A stretch of 64,000 nt of DNA from Phoronis australis (taxonomy: Eukaryota > Phoronida > Phoronidae): assembly GCA_002633005.1 (NCBI GenBank), contig NMRA01000013.1:168033-232032 (forward strand), read 5' to 3'. The notes under the pieces are model-generated. The model was not told where the DNA came from, did no database searches, and was given only the letters and a program-made list of their open reading frames with translations. Positions 48,140-60,713 of this stretch are shown piece by piece. The position numbers and the translations under genes were made by a program. The number at the start of each line of letters is the position of its first letter. The first letter of the stretch is position 1.

Positions 48140-51100
48140 GACTTCATAAATTCATTGTAAATTAATGGTGTTCATATAATCAGTTCGTTATCCTTCGTGC
48201 GTCCCTCATTTCTCGTTTCGCAGCCGTAGAATACTAAATCTAATGGGTGCAGCAACGAATCACCTAAACACCCAGTCAGTTATATAGTATTTGATCACGT
48301 AGCTGTAAACTGGGCATCGCTCTCGCTATACAGTGACACCGTCTCTAAATGAACTACAGACGGTGAAGCTCCTAAGGGGAGCCGGGAAGCTTTTCGGCGA
48401 ATCATGTCTCACACTGCGTAAAATCAAAGTCAAGTTTTTATAGGAAAAGCTACCTTTTGTGCATAAAGGGACACTTTAGGTCGTCATATCCTCTGCCCTA
48501 TGCTGTGTAAAAATGGCCAGTCTCCAATTTTGGGAACGAAGGACTGCTCGAAGAAAAAGTTTGATAATGGGAGTATTTGTTCGAGTTGGAGGGAATTTAA
48601 GACATCGACGGCCTCCGAAGGTGTTCCTCTGTGCGTAACAGGCACTTATAACAACGTGAATTTGATTTTTTAATCATTGTACGGCATAATTCGCCGAAAA
48701 GTTTCCGGCGTATGAAGCTCCAATAGGATCTACACCTGAGCCAACTAGAAACGGTGGTTACGCTCCCGCAAGCGATGGTCATTCATTCCACTCAGGCTAA
48801 AAGTCCGATTTGTGGTCACCTCAGTACGAAAATTATACCACTTTAGAACGCTCGATTCGAAAAATTTCAAAATATCTTGCAGTTGATCGACTCACTAATT
48901 TTACCCGCAGTCGTGCTAAGGGTATTTAAAAGAATGCAAGAGTCAAACAATCGTTAATCTTACTGACACCACTATGTATATCTCGTTTTTTCAACTAAGA
49001 CGTACTAGGTGATTGACTTCGTTTTACAACTAGTCATCGCTCGTGACACTACCAAAAAAGCGCCCATTGCCACAATGGGGCCATGGGCGATTTGTGGGAC
49101 ATGAAGAGAGAAATACCGCCAATGGGGATTAGTATTGGTGGAGACAAGGTGATGTTGGTAGTGACCCGGAGCTATCCCTAAAGATTAGGGGCCCTCGAGA
49201 TCGATCGAGTTTTATAAAGCACTCCCTTTGTTTCGTAACTATAGTTTCTTTTACTTTTCCGGTACATAAAATTTTGATAGCGCTTGGACGGCGCATCATA
49301 GGGGGCTGGGGGCCGGGGCTATATCCCATATTTTTTCAGTGCTGCGCCACCCATGTGATGCTTTAAATGATAACCAAACTGTACATCTTACGCACATCAC
49401 GCATTTTTTCGAATATGTGCTCTTAAACCAAGATCTTTTTCACTTTTTGAGAGTATAAATTGTCGAGATATGTTCAAAACAGTATTACACATCTGCTAAA
49501 AATCCATACAGATACAACAAAATCAACTTCTGCTAGTCGTCGTTTTCGTTCAGTTTCTCTCGGTTCTTGGCCTTTTGAAAACTGAAAGGGCTGCACTGCA
49601 TTCTCCTAATTTAATTTTTAACAAATAAACAATTAAAAGAAAAATACTTGATTCGACTGGTGTTCTAGGCTTAGGTGACCGAGTATACAAACAATTTGGA
49701 AATCGGTGGACCAGTTTCAAAGAAATAAGCAAAACCATGAAATAGGTAGGCTTATGCCCACAAGAAGCTAAACAAGATCGGAGGGCAAGTGACCAGTCAG
49801 TTTGCGTAGTTCGGCCGAGTTGCACTTCTCATTAAATATAACACCGTTTTCTGAAGAAAGTCAAAACATCTGTTACTGAAGAAACAAGGTTTTGCATGTT
49901 TACGAAATATACGGTAGCTGACAATCGAAATGTTCTTGACAAAAATGGCCCAAACTGGATAACCGGTGAGCTTATTCGCAGTTCGTTGTCCGAACTAGCA
50001 ATATAGGGCTCTGTTGTGTTCATGAAACAGCTTCTGTATTTATACATGTATGGAATTGGGCTTACAACCTGTAGAAGGTGCAGACCTACATCCAGCCTCG
50101 GACTAATATCCCGGCTATACATGTAGCTTTCAAAAGAAACCAAAGAACTAACTACGTGAAAAGGAAAAATGCACGCTCTTGCCAGAAACGACGTCAGCCT
50201 TGGTGTATCAGTGTACAGCTGACGGGTTGCCTACAGGCTGTTATCATATCATTTGTCATGCCTTTTTGCACTTTTGTATGATAAACAGATTCCTCGAAAC
50301 AATGACTTATACCTCAAGAAGCGTTCACATATTACGTCATCCAAAATTTGACACTTTTTACTCACCAACCCCCCTCTCTGTCATTACTGATCGCCATAAT
50401 AAAACCTCTCCCCGTCCAGCCTCATTACTTTATCACAGCCAACCCCAAAGGTTCTTTTGTGGACATATTCGCTAAAGAAAACACAGAATCGAAATTGATT
50501 CCAAGACGGTGAAATCAATTCTGTAAAAAAGTTCTAATGCCTGTAAATGATGCGAAGTCTCCTCTGCTAGATGCAAATCTTCATCTGGTCAGCTATAAAC
50601 ATAAACAGAATGCCGTTTGATGAGTCCCTGGTCGTACCTGTCTCTTATAGTGACAGTTATGCTAGGACTCAGTGATATACCTACAAACCGATTCACAGCC
50701 GAGCCTCGAATCGGAGAGGTTTTCCTATCATTTCTGAAACAATTTTCGATTCCCATCACTAGTGTGGTGCTTTTATTGTTATCCCACTGGATCCAAGTTT
50801 TTAATAATGGGTAGACCATACTTTTCCGTGAACAACTTCTCTGCATTTCTACAATTTAACAGCATTTTTACAAAAGTCTTCGAAAATGCATAATCCATAC
50901 ATGTCCAGGTCTATTGACGTTATTTAAATTCTCTTAAGCTATTTTTTAAACAAGATATCAGCCAAATTGGCAACACTTCACACTATCCATGAGAGATTAC
51001 TAAAGAACTAATTGTTCAGCAGGGTTAATTTAGAACTCGGGGATTCCTAAAGTTGGCACCAAGCAGCTCACACGCCCATCTCTGGTCTCATCATTCTTTC

Positions 51101-52300
51101 ACATGAGTAACAGTTAAACATCAATCCATTAACTGCTGTTAGCAAGTGGATAACAGACTTCCTAAATCGCTTTGATTCGGTGATTTGGTTACACCATTTC
51201 TAAAATATATTGGTCTAATCATTTACACCAGCCTCTAGCCTATTTATAATGGCAATGCGTTTCGTTAGGTCATTTTTCTGGCCATCTTCAATGACTGAGT
51301 GGCCCGATGGCTCAGAGTGCTGTATAGACAACCGGAATGTCCAGGAATTCTGCATTGCACCAGGACAAAAATACAAGTTCCCACCATGATTGTACCAGAA
51401 ACTCGGCTCGCTCTTCTAAGAACACTAAAACACCTGAAGATCTCCAAAACTAAAATAAGTCAGAGGTTTGCGTAAATAGAATAGATTAAGAAATGGTGTT
51501 AAGTGCGACATGAAGTAGAGCACCCAAATGAAGTGTTATAAGTCTAATTTCAAGATGCAAAATCCAAAATCGAATTAGACCTTTTGCTCTCATAAAATTG
51601 GTCTCAAAATATTCTTTGCCACGAAATGGTTCTATTTCTGTTCCAACTAGAACATCGCAACCATCAGCGACTCAAGAAAATGCTTCAGCGTTCATTCGAT
51701 AAAAGACTTCACAGACCGTCACAATTATTCTCATTTTACAAGTGTACAAACCACACGCTTTTCCCGATCCCCTCTCCAACCCCTTAAAAGCATACTAAAA
51801 GGCAATTATTTATCAGTTCTAAATCATGCTGTTAAACAGCAACTTTGCGTCGCAGTAAAATGTCAATGTTGATTTGTAAAGTGGCATGGTAGAAACATAA
51901 ACCATGAACGTCAAACAATTATTTTTGAATTTTGTTTATACCTGGTTGGATCTTGACAGCATTTGTGCTATCAATTATTTCATTATTTTTTTACAGTGTA
52001 CAGCAAGCCCCTCCCCCAAAAGCTTATGGTTTGTATGCTTGTGAAAATGGTGCTAACTGCAAAACATCCCTATTTCAATATTTTTAGCTTGCATAAAAAG
52101 TGAAATGCCACTTTAAGTATCAACATGACACTCCATTTTGGTGATCCCCGACTTTGAGAGACAATTAAATCCACAAAATTAAGTAATTATCTGGAACTCA
52201 AAATCAGAGGCAAAAAGGGATTATTGGCCCTTTCCAATGATCTACAGGTTTGTAATCCAATAGTCTTCTAGCTACAAGCTGGTTGTTGAAGAGTCAACCA
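48140..52300. other. Intergenic, no gene seen apart from one short element
   Basis: Holds the palindromic element at 49283-49355. Remaining frames are under 105 codons without domains. The left end, just below 52302, should be the 3' untranslated region of MRPS31; no clear AATAAA was found close by. Confidence 0.4.
49283..49355 (+). mobile_element. Diverged palindromic element, CATGGGCGG family
   Basis: Begins CTTGGACGGCGCATCATAGG and ends TCAGTGCTGCGCCACCCATG. It shares the ATAGGGGGCTGGGGGC interior with the 27758 copy. No target-site duplication remains, so this is the oldest copy here. Confidence 0.6.
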
Positions 52301-52301
52301 G

Positions 52302-55300
52302 CTACGAGTTGGCTGTCACGGTCTTGGCATGTTTCACACTGTCCTCTATAATGTGCATTTTGTTCTTGAAATAGTCTCTAAACCAATTGATGTGTTCCAC
52401 TTTCTGTTGTACGCTGATGTAAGGATTCTTGGAGAGCCCCACTGTCACCAGCTCTATGAAGTGACGTAGGGGGCCTGTCTTGGGGAAGTCCTGAATATGT
52501 TTCTCTAGGAATACGTGCTCATGGAATGGGACATTGGCCTCATCAACCCATCCTAAAGCATATGAGGCAAATTAGAAACCTGAATAAACTGTACGATAAA
52601 CACGTTTGAGGTTGAAACTTATATTTGGTCACAGATGAAACTATACATACAACCAAGAACATGACTTAAATAAATAATCAAATCAGACAGCAGTGTAAGA
52701 TATAACATTACACAAAATTAGAGTGTGACCTTTGGAGTGAAAAACAACATTAAATTTTGAGCAATTTTTACTGCACAAATTTTAGCTTTAATTACCTCTT
52801 GCTTTGCCCTCGGGAATTATGCCAACAGCAATCGCAAGTGAACAGTACACATCAAAAATAATCAGACAAAATTATCTGAAGTTCCCCAACATGGAGGGTG
52901 GGAGCAAGTAAAATTCCCCGTCATGCCAGTTAAGTGCATACTTAAATGACTACTAGATAGGCTAAAATGCCCCGTTAAGACAGGGAAACAATTTTGTCTG
53001 GTTTACTTTTAGCCTCTACTACAGGACTTTTCTTCAGTTTCAGCTCCCTCAACCTGGTTCCTTCAGTTTTGTCAGAAACTGCAGAGTGATTCTAACATAT
53101 TTTTGTTGGTTGCGTAAAGGGGAACTGACTTAGCTCCCTTTTCTCATGCATTACAATAGTGGGTGACCATACAAATGGGGGGATTTGCTATAATTTATAA
53201 ATAGGGAGACAGTCAACAGATGTCGACGCAACTAACAAGAGCAACGCGGAGTGTTGAAATGCGCCCACACAAATGGAGTGCTTTTAGGGTTGCTTATTTG
53301 TGTCATAAAAATGGCCACTAGATGGCGCAAAAACATACAATCCATCTGAAAACGGGAACATGTCATTATAGAAAGCATTACACCAAATTTCATAGAAATC
53401 CGTCACCGAACTTCAGAAAAACAAAGGAAAACAGAATAAAAAGCAATTGCCACTAGGGGGCACAGTGTTCATTGGATCTGCCTGAAAGTCGTCATTGTCT
53501 GCTGTTAGCTTCATATAAATACACTTACAATATTTAGTAAAGATTCTGCAGTGGGTTTAAGAGATCCAGCTATGGGCACAAAACAAAACAAAACTACCAC
53601 TAGGTGGCACCAGAGTAGTCAAAGTCATCATCATCAACCGTTCTTTTCACACTGAGCACATATACGCCAATCTTCAAAACCATCCTTAGAATGATTTGGT
53701 TGATAGAGAGGTAGACGCCAAAAAACAGGCTCGAAAAGAGCAAAAATGGCCATCCGTTGTCAACATCACATAAACATACTTCTTAAATTTAGTAAAGAAC
53801 CTACAAACGGTTTAGGAGATACAGCCATGGGCACAAAAAAGAAACTGTCACTAGGAGGTGCCACAGTAGTCTAGGTCATCCGAAAATCATCCTCAGCCAT
53901 CCACTTCATAGTAAAACTAAAATTGCCACCAGGGGGCATACCAGTAGTCAGATCCATCCCAAAATCATCGTCATCCGTTGTCAACATCACATAAACATAC
54001 TTCTTAAATTTAGTAAAGAACCTACAAACGGTTTAGGAGATACAGCCATGGGCACAAAAAAGAAACTGTCACTAGGAGGTGCCACAGTGGTCGAGGTCAT
54101 CCGAAAATCATCCTCAGCCATCCACTTCATAGTAAAAACATACATGCCAATTTTCACAGTTATCCTGACAGCAGTTTGGTTGATAGAGGGTGGACACCAA
54201 AAAAACAGGCTCGAAAACAGGAAAAATGGCCACTAGGTGGTGCAAACTAGGTCGAATCTATCTGAAAACATAAAAGATAGCGTCAACTCACTAACAGAAG
54301 CCTGTAGGCCAAATTTTATGAAATTACGTTGAGAACCTTTGAAGATACAGTGGTAAACGTAAAAAAATAAAATTGCCACCAGGTGGCACACCAGTTGTCA
54401 GATCTGTCCGAAAATTGTTGTCGTCTATTGTCAACATCATATAAATGCACTATCTAAATTTAGTAAAGATGCTGCAAACGGTTTAGGAGATATAGCCACT
54501 AGGAGGTGCCACAGTAGACGAAGTCGTTGGAAAATCACCGTCAACCGTTCTCTTCATGCTAAAAACATACATGCCAATTTTCACAATCATGCTTAAAGTG
54601 GTTTGGTTGATAGAGGGGTGAACGTCAAAAAACACTCGAAAACAGTAAAAATGGCCACTTGGTGGCGCAAACTACATCAAATACATCCGAAAACGAGAAG
54701 ATACCGGTTGTCTCACTAATAGATGCCTATATACCAAATTTTATGAAAATACGTTGAGGGCCTTTGAAGATACAGACTGAGGTAAACGTAAAAAAACTAA
54801 AATTGCCACTAGGGGGCACACCGGTAGTCGGATCTGTCTTAAAATTCGCTCATGCTGTCCCATCCATCAAAGGAACACATGTTCAAAATTTCATGAACAT
54901 GCGTCAATCGGTTTTGGAGATAGAGCAGCGGACGCCGGACAGACGCTGCCTGGACGGACGGACGGAGATGACGGCATAATGTGTCCACATATAAATATGT
55001 GGGCGCATAAAAATGATACTCTCATCAGTCTTACCTTGCTCATTGTCAATGGGAAAATGCCACAGTTTGCCTTGTTTTGTCCACTGAATCATTTCTTCAA
55101 AGGCGTTTGTGGGAGGTCGGTCGGCCATCTTGTCTAGCTCCTCCTGCTGCACTATGTCCCATAAACTTTGTTTTGCTGATTATTTTGAAAAAAATCAAAA
55201 CACAAATAACGCCATGGAATAGAACAAAAACATACCGATCCTGAAGACAATGTCAGCTTATATGAGTGGAGAAAGAGCAACTGAATGTTGTTCTGATCTC

Positions 55301-58300
55301 CATATGATCTGACATGCTCAAGGATAAGTCTCTATTGAATACAACCACTAAATACTCCTTTCTTTGTATGTTAAACTGCAGTCATGTGTACCACCAAAAC
55401 TGCATTCGAGTACTTTTGACACCAGCTTTACAGATTTTCACCACTTAATTTTCGTAGATTTTCATGTAGTAACCAAACATTGAATATTCGAACTTTACAG
55501 CATGTGAGCCTATTGGAACTGTGTTTTGCTGGTACTTTTCCTAGTTACTTGCATTAGGAACAGTTTAATACACATAGTGATTTGATCACCAATTTTCCTA
55601 ATTCCCCATGGTGTTTAGTTGGAGGATTACGCTTGCAGCAGTGAAAAGATCTAGTTCACCAATAGAAAGGTTCCTCTCTCAACTTACAATAAATAATTAG
55701 GTATTACATGCTGCAATGGTAATACATACTGGGAATCGTGATAAGTCATATACATAACAAAGAGTTCCTTGCTTCAAAAGTTATGCTAGTTTCTTAAACC
55801 AAAAACGTGTCACCAAAAAGTGCTCATTACTCTGCACTGGACAATGTTTACACCAGACATGTTCTTAACTATTGATAAAAGTTGAGAATAATTGTTCACT
55901 GCAAGCATCCATTAGCTGATAAACATGTACCACTGAACTGCCTGTCAAAAAACCTTGACTGTAGCCAACAGCTCGACGTGCGGCAAATTCACTGCGGTCA
56001 CCATGTGCACAAGAAAACAACACGCTACACAACTTTGCAATATAAATTCGATGACCTCTTCCATTAGACAGTGTCATTCTTCAGAATAACGTGGCAAAAA
56101 CAACCTGATGTTCCATTCACTCCGAAGCTATTTTTGTCCCAGCTTGGAATATGTAGCCTCACACGTTTTGCCATTTTGACAACAGTACGTATTTAGCAAG
56201 AGATAGCTGGAAATAAACAACTCACCAGCCATAGAAGTTGTTGCTTATAGTTTAGGCTGGTGATGATGAATATCAGTAGACAAAGCCTTGCGATTTGACA
56301 ATTATCTTGCTACATTCAGAATGAATATTGCGCAAGTTTCCGACTTTGGAACTCATTTTTTAGCTAAAATAATACGAACACGTTCTAATTTAAAAGTCTT
56401 ATACCATTTCTATTATTAGCTTATCACTAAGTGAGTGACAACTCAGTAAATACTCAGCTTCGATTTGCATATTTTGCCTGGTCTTGTGTACTTGCGTACT
56501 ACAAGCCAAATTTCCATAGGAATCTGCATTTTTTTGTGTATGGTACACAGGTCTGAAATCGGCATTTTTCCTGATTTGATGTAGTGCCATAGTCTGCTTG
56601 ATGACTTTGCTTAAATGGTCAGGGTTCATGATTTCTGTAGCCTGTAACTGGTCAATGCTTTCACGAATGGGGACATTTGTCATCTGGGAGAATTAAAGTT
56701 ATATTCGACTAGCCAGTCAACATGGCCTCATAACAGAAGTCACTGCAATGTGTTTCAACCAAACATAGGACAGAGATATCAGTGGTAGTGTAGAAATATT
56801 CCTTGATTAAAAAAATTTGAAAAGCTCATTCATAACTTAAAGTGTATGACGGAATATATTAGTAGTATATTTGTGCGAAATGAGTCATGCTCGAAGAATC
56901 CGACAAAAACTTTACTGGGAAGCTTGAAGAAAGCTTTGTGGAATGACTTCGTTGCAGTAATCAACTATAAAGAGCAGGCAACCTCACTTACTTGGTGTCG
57001 TCTCTAGGGCCTGCAGCTTTTCAATATCAAATATTTTCAGTCTCTGGCCATCAAATAGCTTGTAGTTTTCTTTTGTGGACCTAAAAGTTTGAATCACTTA
57101 ACAACTAATGAAAACACAATAAAACAACTCTGAATAGAAAATGAGAAATTTGTCCATTACATGTACAATTCCCTAAACAACAAAATAGACTAACTGCTTT
57201 TTTAAGATAGGAGGACCACAAAAATTAAGGTGTTTGTTCCAGCAGTTAACTTTACACTGTATATTGTTTAAAACTTTAAATGACTTAGAAAGTATTAGTA
57301 AAGAGGCTTTTGATGAGAGAGAAAATGTCTATTCATGAACAACACAAAAGTGCTGAGGAGAAAGTTGGGTGAGGCGGAGGGGCACAGGGAGGGAGAGATG
57401 GAAGGAAGGAGTAAGACCGGGTAAGGAGGTAGGGAGGGCACTTTAGGAGGGTTGGGGGTGGGAGGGGAGAGAGATAGCGGGATAGAGAGAGGGTGGAGAG
57501 GGAGGAGGCAGGAAGGGAGGAAAGGAAGAGTGGTAAGGAGAGGGGACGGAGGGGGAAGGGAGCTATGGATGGAAGGAGGACACGTGGGGGGAGCAAGAGA
57601 AGAATAGGTGAGATAAGCACATTCGAACACATACCTTCGCCCTCTCATTTGACCACCAGGGGTAGAAGATATACCAGTCCGCTGCGTAGCACCACTTGAA
57701 ACCGGTGGTTTGTCTGTGAACAATATGACAAGGGTAAGCATACAATCAGTGAGTCCATATTACAAGTGCTACGGAAATGCATTTGAAAGAACATTTAGTA
57801 ATACAGATCATGTCAGTTATACATTTGGCTTTAGGGGCAAATAAATGTTAGCACGATTTTGTAACTCCGCTAATCACTTCGTTTACTTCGGAATCCAAAA
57901 AAGCACTCCCCTTAATCCCAAAGCAACCCCCCCCCCCGTGTTCACAAACCTACCCCCTTGTTCACAAAATCACCCCCTTGTTCTCAAAATCACCCCCTTG
58001 TTCATGAAATCACCTTAAGAGCAGAGTACAATGAGGTTACAGGCTTAATACCGGTAAGCTTAAACATGAGATTGTCTTTAGGAAAAATATATAAAGCATT
58101 CCCGGCATGAGCAAATACACTTTGTATACTGTTGAATGTTTAACCTGAACAAATACCATGATAATAGAACTAACATACAATGTAAAAAACATGCACTCTC
58201 AGCAACTTGGTGACCTGAGCATTTTATGTATCAATATTTTCCATAACAAAAACATTCACCAACCTTCTTGCATCTTGGTTCTGTCTACCTTCATACCAGA

Positions 58301-60713
58301 CAAAATGTCACTGAAATAATTAAACGAAAGTTAGACACTTTCCTAAGGCATGAGAGTCATGAGATGAGAAAACTGTGACGAAATAGAAGCACTTAGCTGT
58401 TTAGGCAATGCATATTATTATTCATCTAAATAAGCAGGTGTGAAAATATATATATCACAACTTTTCAAACTTTCTATGAAATAAATGTCAGGAAATTCAT
58501 TTTATTAACATAGCAAAGATATATATAATTTTTTTGCATCAACTTGGCTCTTTAATAACTACATGAGTGTAAAAGTTTATAATCCAATATACTTGAACGA
58601 GGGCAACAACAGCAAGGCTGGGGAACTGACATGAGCCCACAGTGCATTGCAAATGATGTTTCTAGAGGCCACAAGGAGGTGTTGTAGTACTCGAATCTGC
58701 CCGAAAATCAAATGGTGATGGCGCATTGTCATCACATAATCTACGTAAAGTTTCAGTGAAATCCGTCAATTGGTTACAACTCTATAAATCATCTAGAAAC
58801 ACTCTTCCTCCAAACAACCCCCCCCCCATGTAACGATGCTGCAATGGTGCATTGACATCACATATGTCTGCGTCGAATTTTGTTGACATCTAGTCAATTG
58901 GTTATTTAGATATCATCTTCACCTAAACAACATTTGGAAACACTCTTTTTAGAACAAAATGGCTGTAGGAGGAACTACAGTAGTCAAATAGTCAAATCTC
59001 CCCAATAATTTGAAAGTGATGGTGCACTGACATCAGGTAATTCTGTGTCGAGTTACATTAAAATCCATCTATCGATTCTCTATCATCCAGAAACACTCTT
59101 CCCCAAAACAACACTTGAAAAGCCCCTTGTTGAGAACAAAATGGTCACTAGGAGGTGCTGCAATACAGCTGCCAACCTTCCCAATGACAGGCACTGGGAG
59201 GCCCGGGCACTCTCACCTGGTATTGAGTGAATCTATCCCGTCAGTCCCTTCTCTTCGTTTTCTTGTCTTCTGGACATGCTTCTGGAGCTGACGCAGTAAA
59301 TCCGATTCGATCGTGGACTCGGCACCAGGAAATTTCCCTGCTACTGAGCGTGCTGCTAATACAAGGCTGGGATCAATGCCATCTTCAGTACTGAAATAAA
59401 ATAGATCATAAAATATGACCCACCAGAGATGGACTTTAAGAGAACATCCATGTTCAATTAAATATACCTAGTATGGAAATTACCCAGCACGTGCAATGTT
59501 ATTATGGTGATTTTCTATTCTCATAGCTCCTCTTGCTACAAGAACACATCAATACTGTGATAATGCATGGGTTCTGCAGGCCAACCGTTCACTTTTCAAA
59601 CCTTTGAAAGTTCAGTAAAAATACAGTGAGTTATCCCACTAAACTGTCATATTTTCATAACATTTCTAGCCAATGGTATTTAGTTGTGTGTCTGAATAGA
59701 CAGCCATTTAATTGAGGAACAAATTACACAAAGATTTTCTTACAGGCATAAATGGGCATTAGCCACGTTTGACCAATTTGAAAATTTATACGTCCAATAA
59801 ATCAAATTTTCATTGGTTTTAAATGCTTTATTGAGGAATGATGTACAAAAATGGAAATTATCATTATTTTTTAAAGCAGTATCATGCTCGAATTTCAAGT
59901 CAAGGAATTAGAATGTGTAAGCACGTCACTAGAGTGGGAATGCTGAACTTCGGCATCCATCAAAATTGTTGGCAAGGGACACTCCTGTGGCAATGGTGAA
60001 TGTCCGCCACCTTTTAATAACTGCGATGACGATAGTCTTACCTACCAATAATTTCAATGTCTCTTAACTACCAAACCTAATGAAAAAGCTCAAAATAACT
60101 TTACACTTTACGTTGATGCTTCCATCACACTGGACTGAACTTGATGGGGAAAGGTGTAAGAAAAAACAGCAACAAAAACAAATACAAATAATTGAATAAA
60201 TACAACAGCACACATTGTAGACTCCTGAAAATAGAACTGAAGAACACTACCACTTATTTTTCAGCATGTGCGACACATTTGAGTGGCCTACCAGCAGGTT
60301 TAAATGCCACTGGTACTTTTGAGATTTCAAGTGTAGATAGAGATCAGTGTTAGGTACTGCTTGAAAATATAAAATTGTTACTACTAACTTGCAGTGCAGA
60401 GTACATCGGTACCACCAAGATCTACTGGCATACTTGTTCACATGTTTGTGTTTCAGACACAGCAAGGTTTTCAGTTGTGAAAACCATGGAAACAGTCACA
60501 GCATTACAACATATAATGCATCTCTATACAATAAATCACCTTATAGTTTGAGTTTCTTTGGGTTCCCCCTGACTGTCCCGAACTCTTTTACGAGTCGGTT
60601 TAGCCAGGTCCAATTTCTTGGTCACCTCTTCATCTCCACTGCTACTGTCTGATGAATTGAAGTTTCTGGCTAAGCGGAGCAACCGTGGAAGTCTGCAGTA
60701 ATCTAATAGCAAC
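52302..60713 (-). CDS. MRPS31: Mitochondrial ribosomal protein S31 (seven coding exons found; first exon missing)
   Basis: Coding exons on the minus strand: 60540-60713, 59217-59390, 58264-58310, 57635-57713, 56992-57080, 55035-55175 and 52302-52552 (stop 52302-52304). Each has AG before and GT after, and all six split codons join in frame, giving 317 residues. Landmarks of the MRP-S31 family: [52 protein letters not shown] and [19 protein letters not shown]. The first exon found starts [18 protein letters not shown], which suits a mitochondrial presequence, but no start codon in a spliced context was found, so at least one 5' exon is missing. Human MRPS31 is about 395 residues. It is a metazoan-specific protein of the small mitochondrial ribosomal subunit. 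The donor after 58264 (GTTGGT) is weak. The large last intron carries a repeat array. Confidence 0.92.
53280..54995 (+). repeat. Array of diverged repeats with (A)AATGGCCACTAGGTGGCGC words in the MRPS31 intron
   Basis: Units share AAAATGGCCACTAGGTGG (at about 53308, 54222 and 54650), ATTGCCACTAGGGGGCACA, TTTAGTAAAGAACC, GGTTTAGGAGATACAGCCA and CATACATGCCAATTTTCACA. A 166-bp segment is directly duplicated, 53751-53916 and 53972-54137 (offset 221), with only a few differences. The array ends with GGACAGACG and a GGAC run at about 54930-54965. No protein is encoded. Confidence 0.75.
55176..56991. other. MRPS31 intron
   Basis: No exon of MRPS31 is needed here because the flanking exons join in phase. 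An orphan frame with a good acceptor at about 56683-56700 is discussed among rejected items. Confidence 0.6.
57355..57615 (+). repeat. Purine-rich GGA/GGGA tract in an MRPS31 intron
   Basis: About 260 bp almost free of pyrimidines on the plus strand (GGAAGGAGG, GGGAGAGAG and similar), so the transcript of the minus-strand gene has a long polypyrimidine tract, just after the exon at 57635-57713. Confidence 0.8.
57937..58014 (+). repeat. Four tandem copies of a 20-bp unit
   Basis: The unit TTGTTCACAAAATCACCCCC repeats four times with a few changes, after a short C run at 57926-57937. It lies in an MRPS31 intron. Confidence 0.8.
58660..59165 (+). repeat. Intronic repeats related to the 53.3-55.0 kb array
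   Basis: Recurrent CACAAGGAGGTG, AAATGGTCACTAGGAGGTGC, GGTGCACTGACATCA/GGTGCATTGACATCACAT, AAATCCGTCAATTGGTTA and CAGAAACACTCTTCC words in at least two diverged tandem units. The phrase ATGG(C/T)CACTAGGAGGTGC links it to the larger array. Confidence 0.6.

Noticed and set aside
51298-51365. tRNA-like A box near 51308
   Set aside because: No B box at the proper distance and no cloverleaf.
56399-56690. 94-codon minus frame after a good acceptor, considered as an MRPS31 exon
   Set aside because: The flanking MRPS31 exons (56992-57080 and 55035-55175) already join in phase and in homology, and no clear donor is visible. It could belong to another transcript, but that is not supported.
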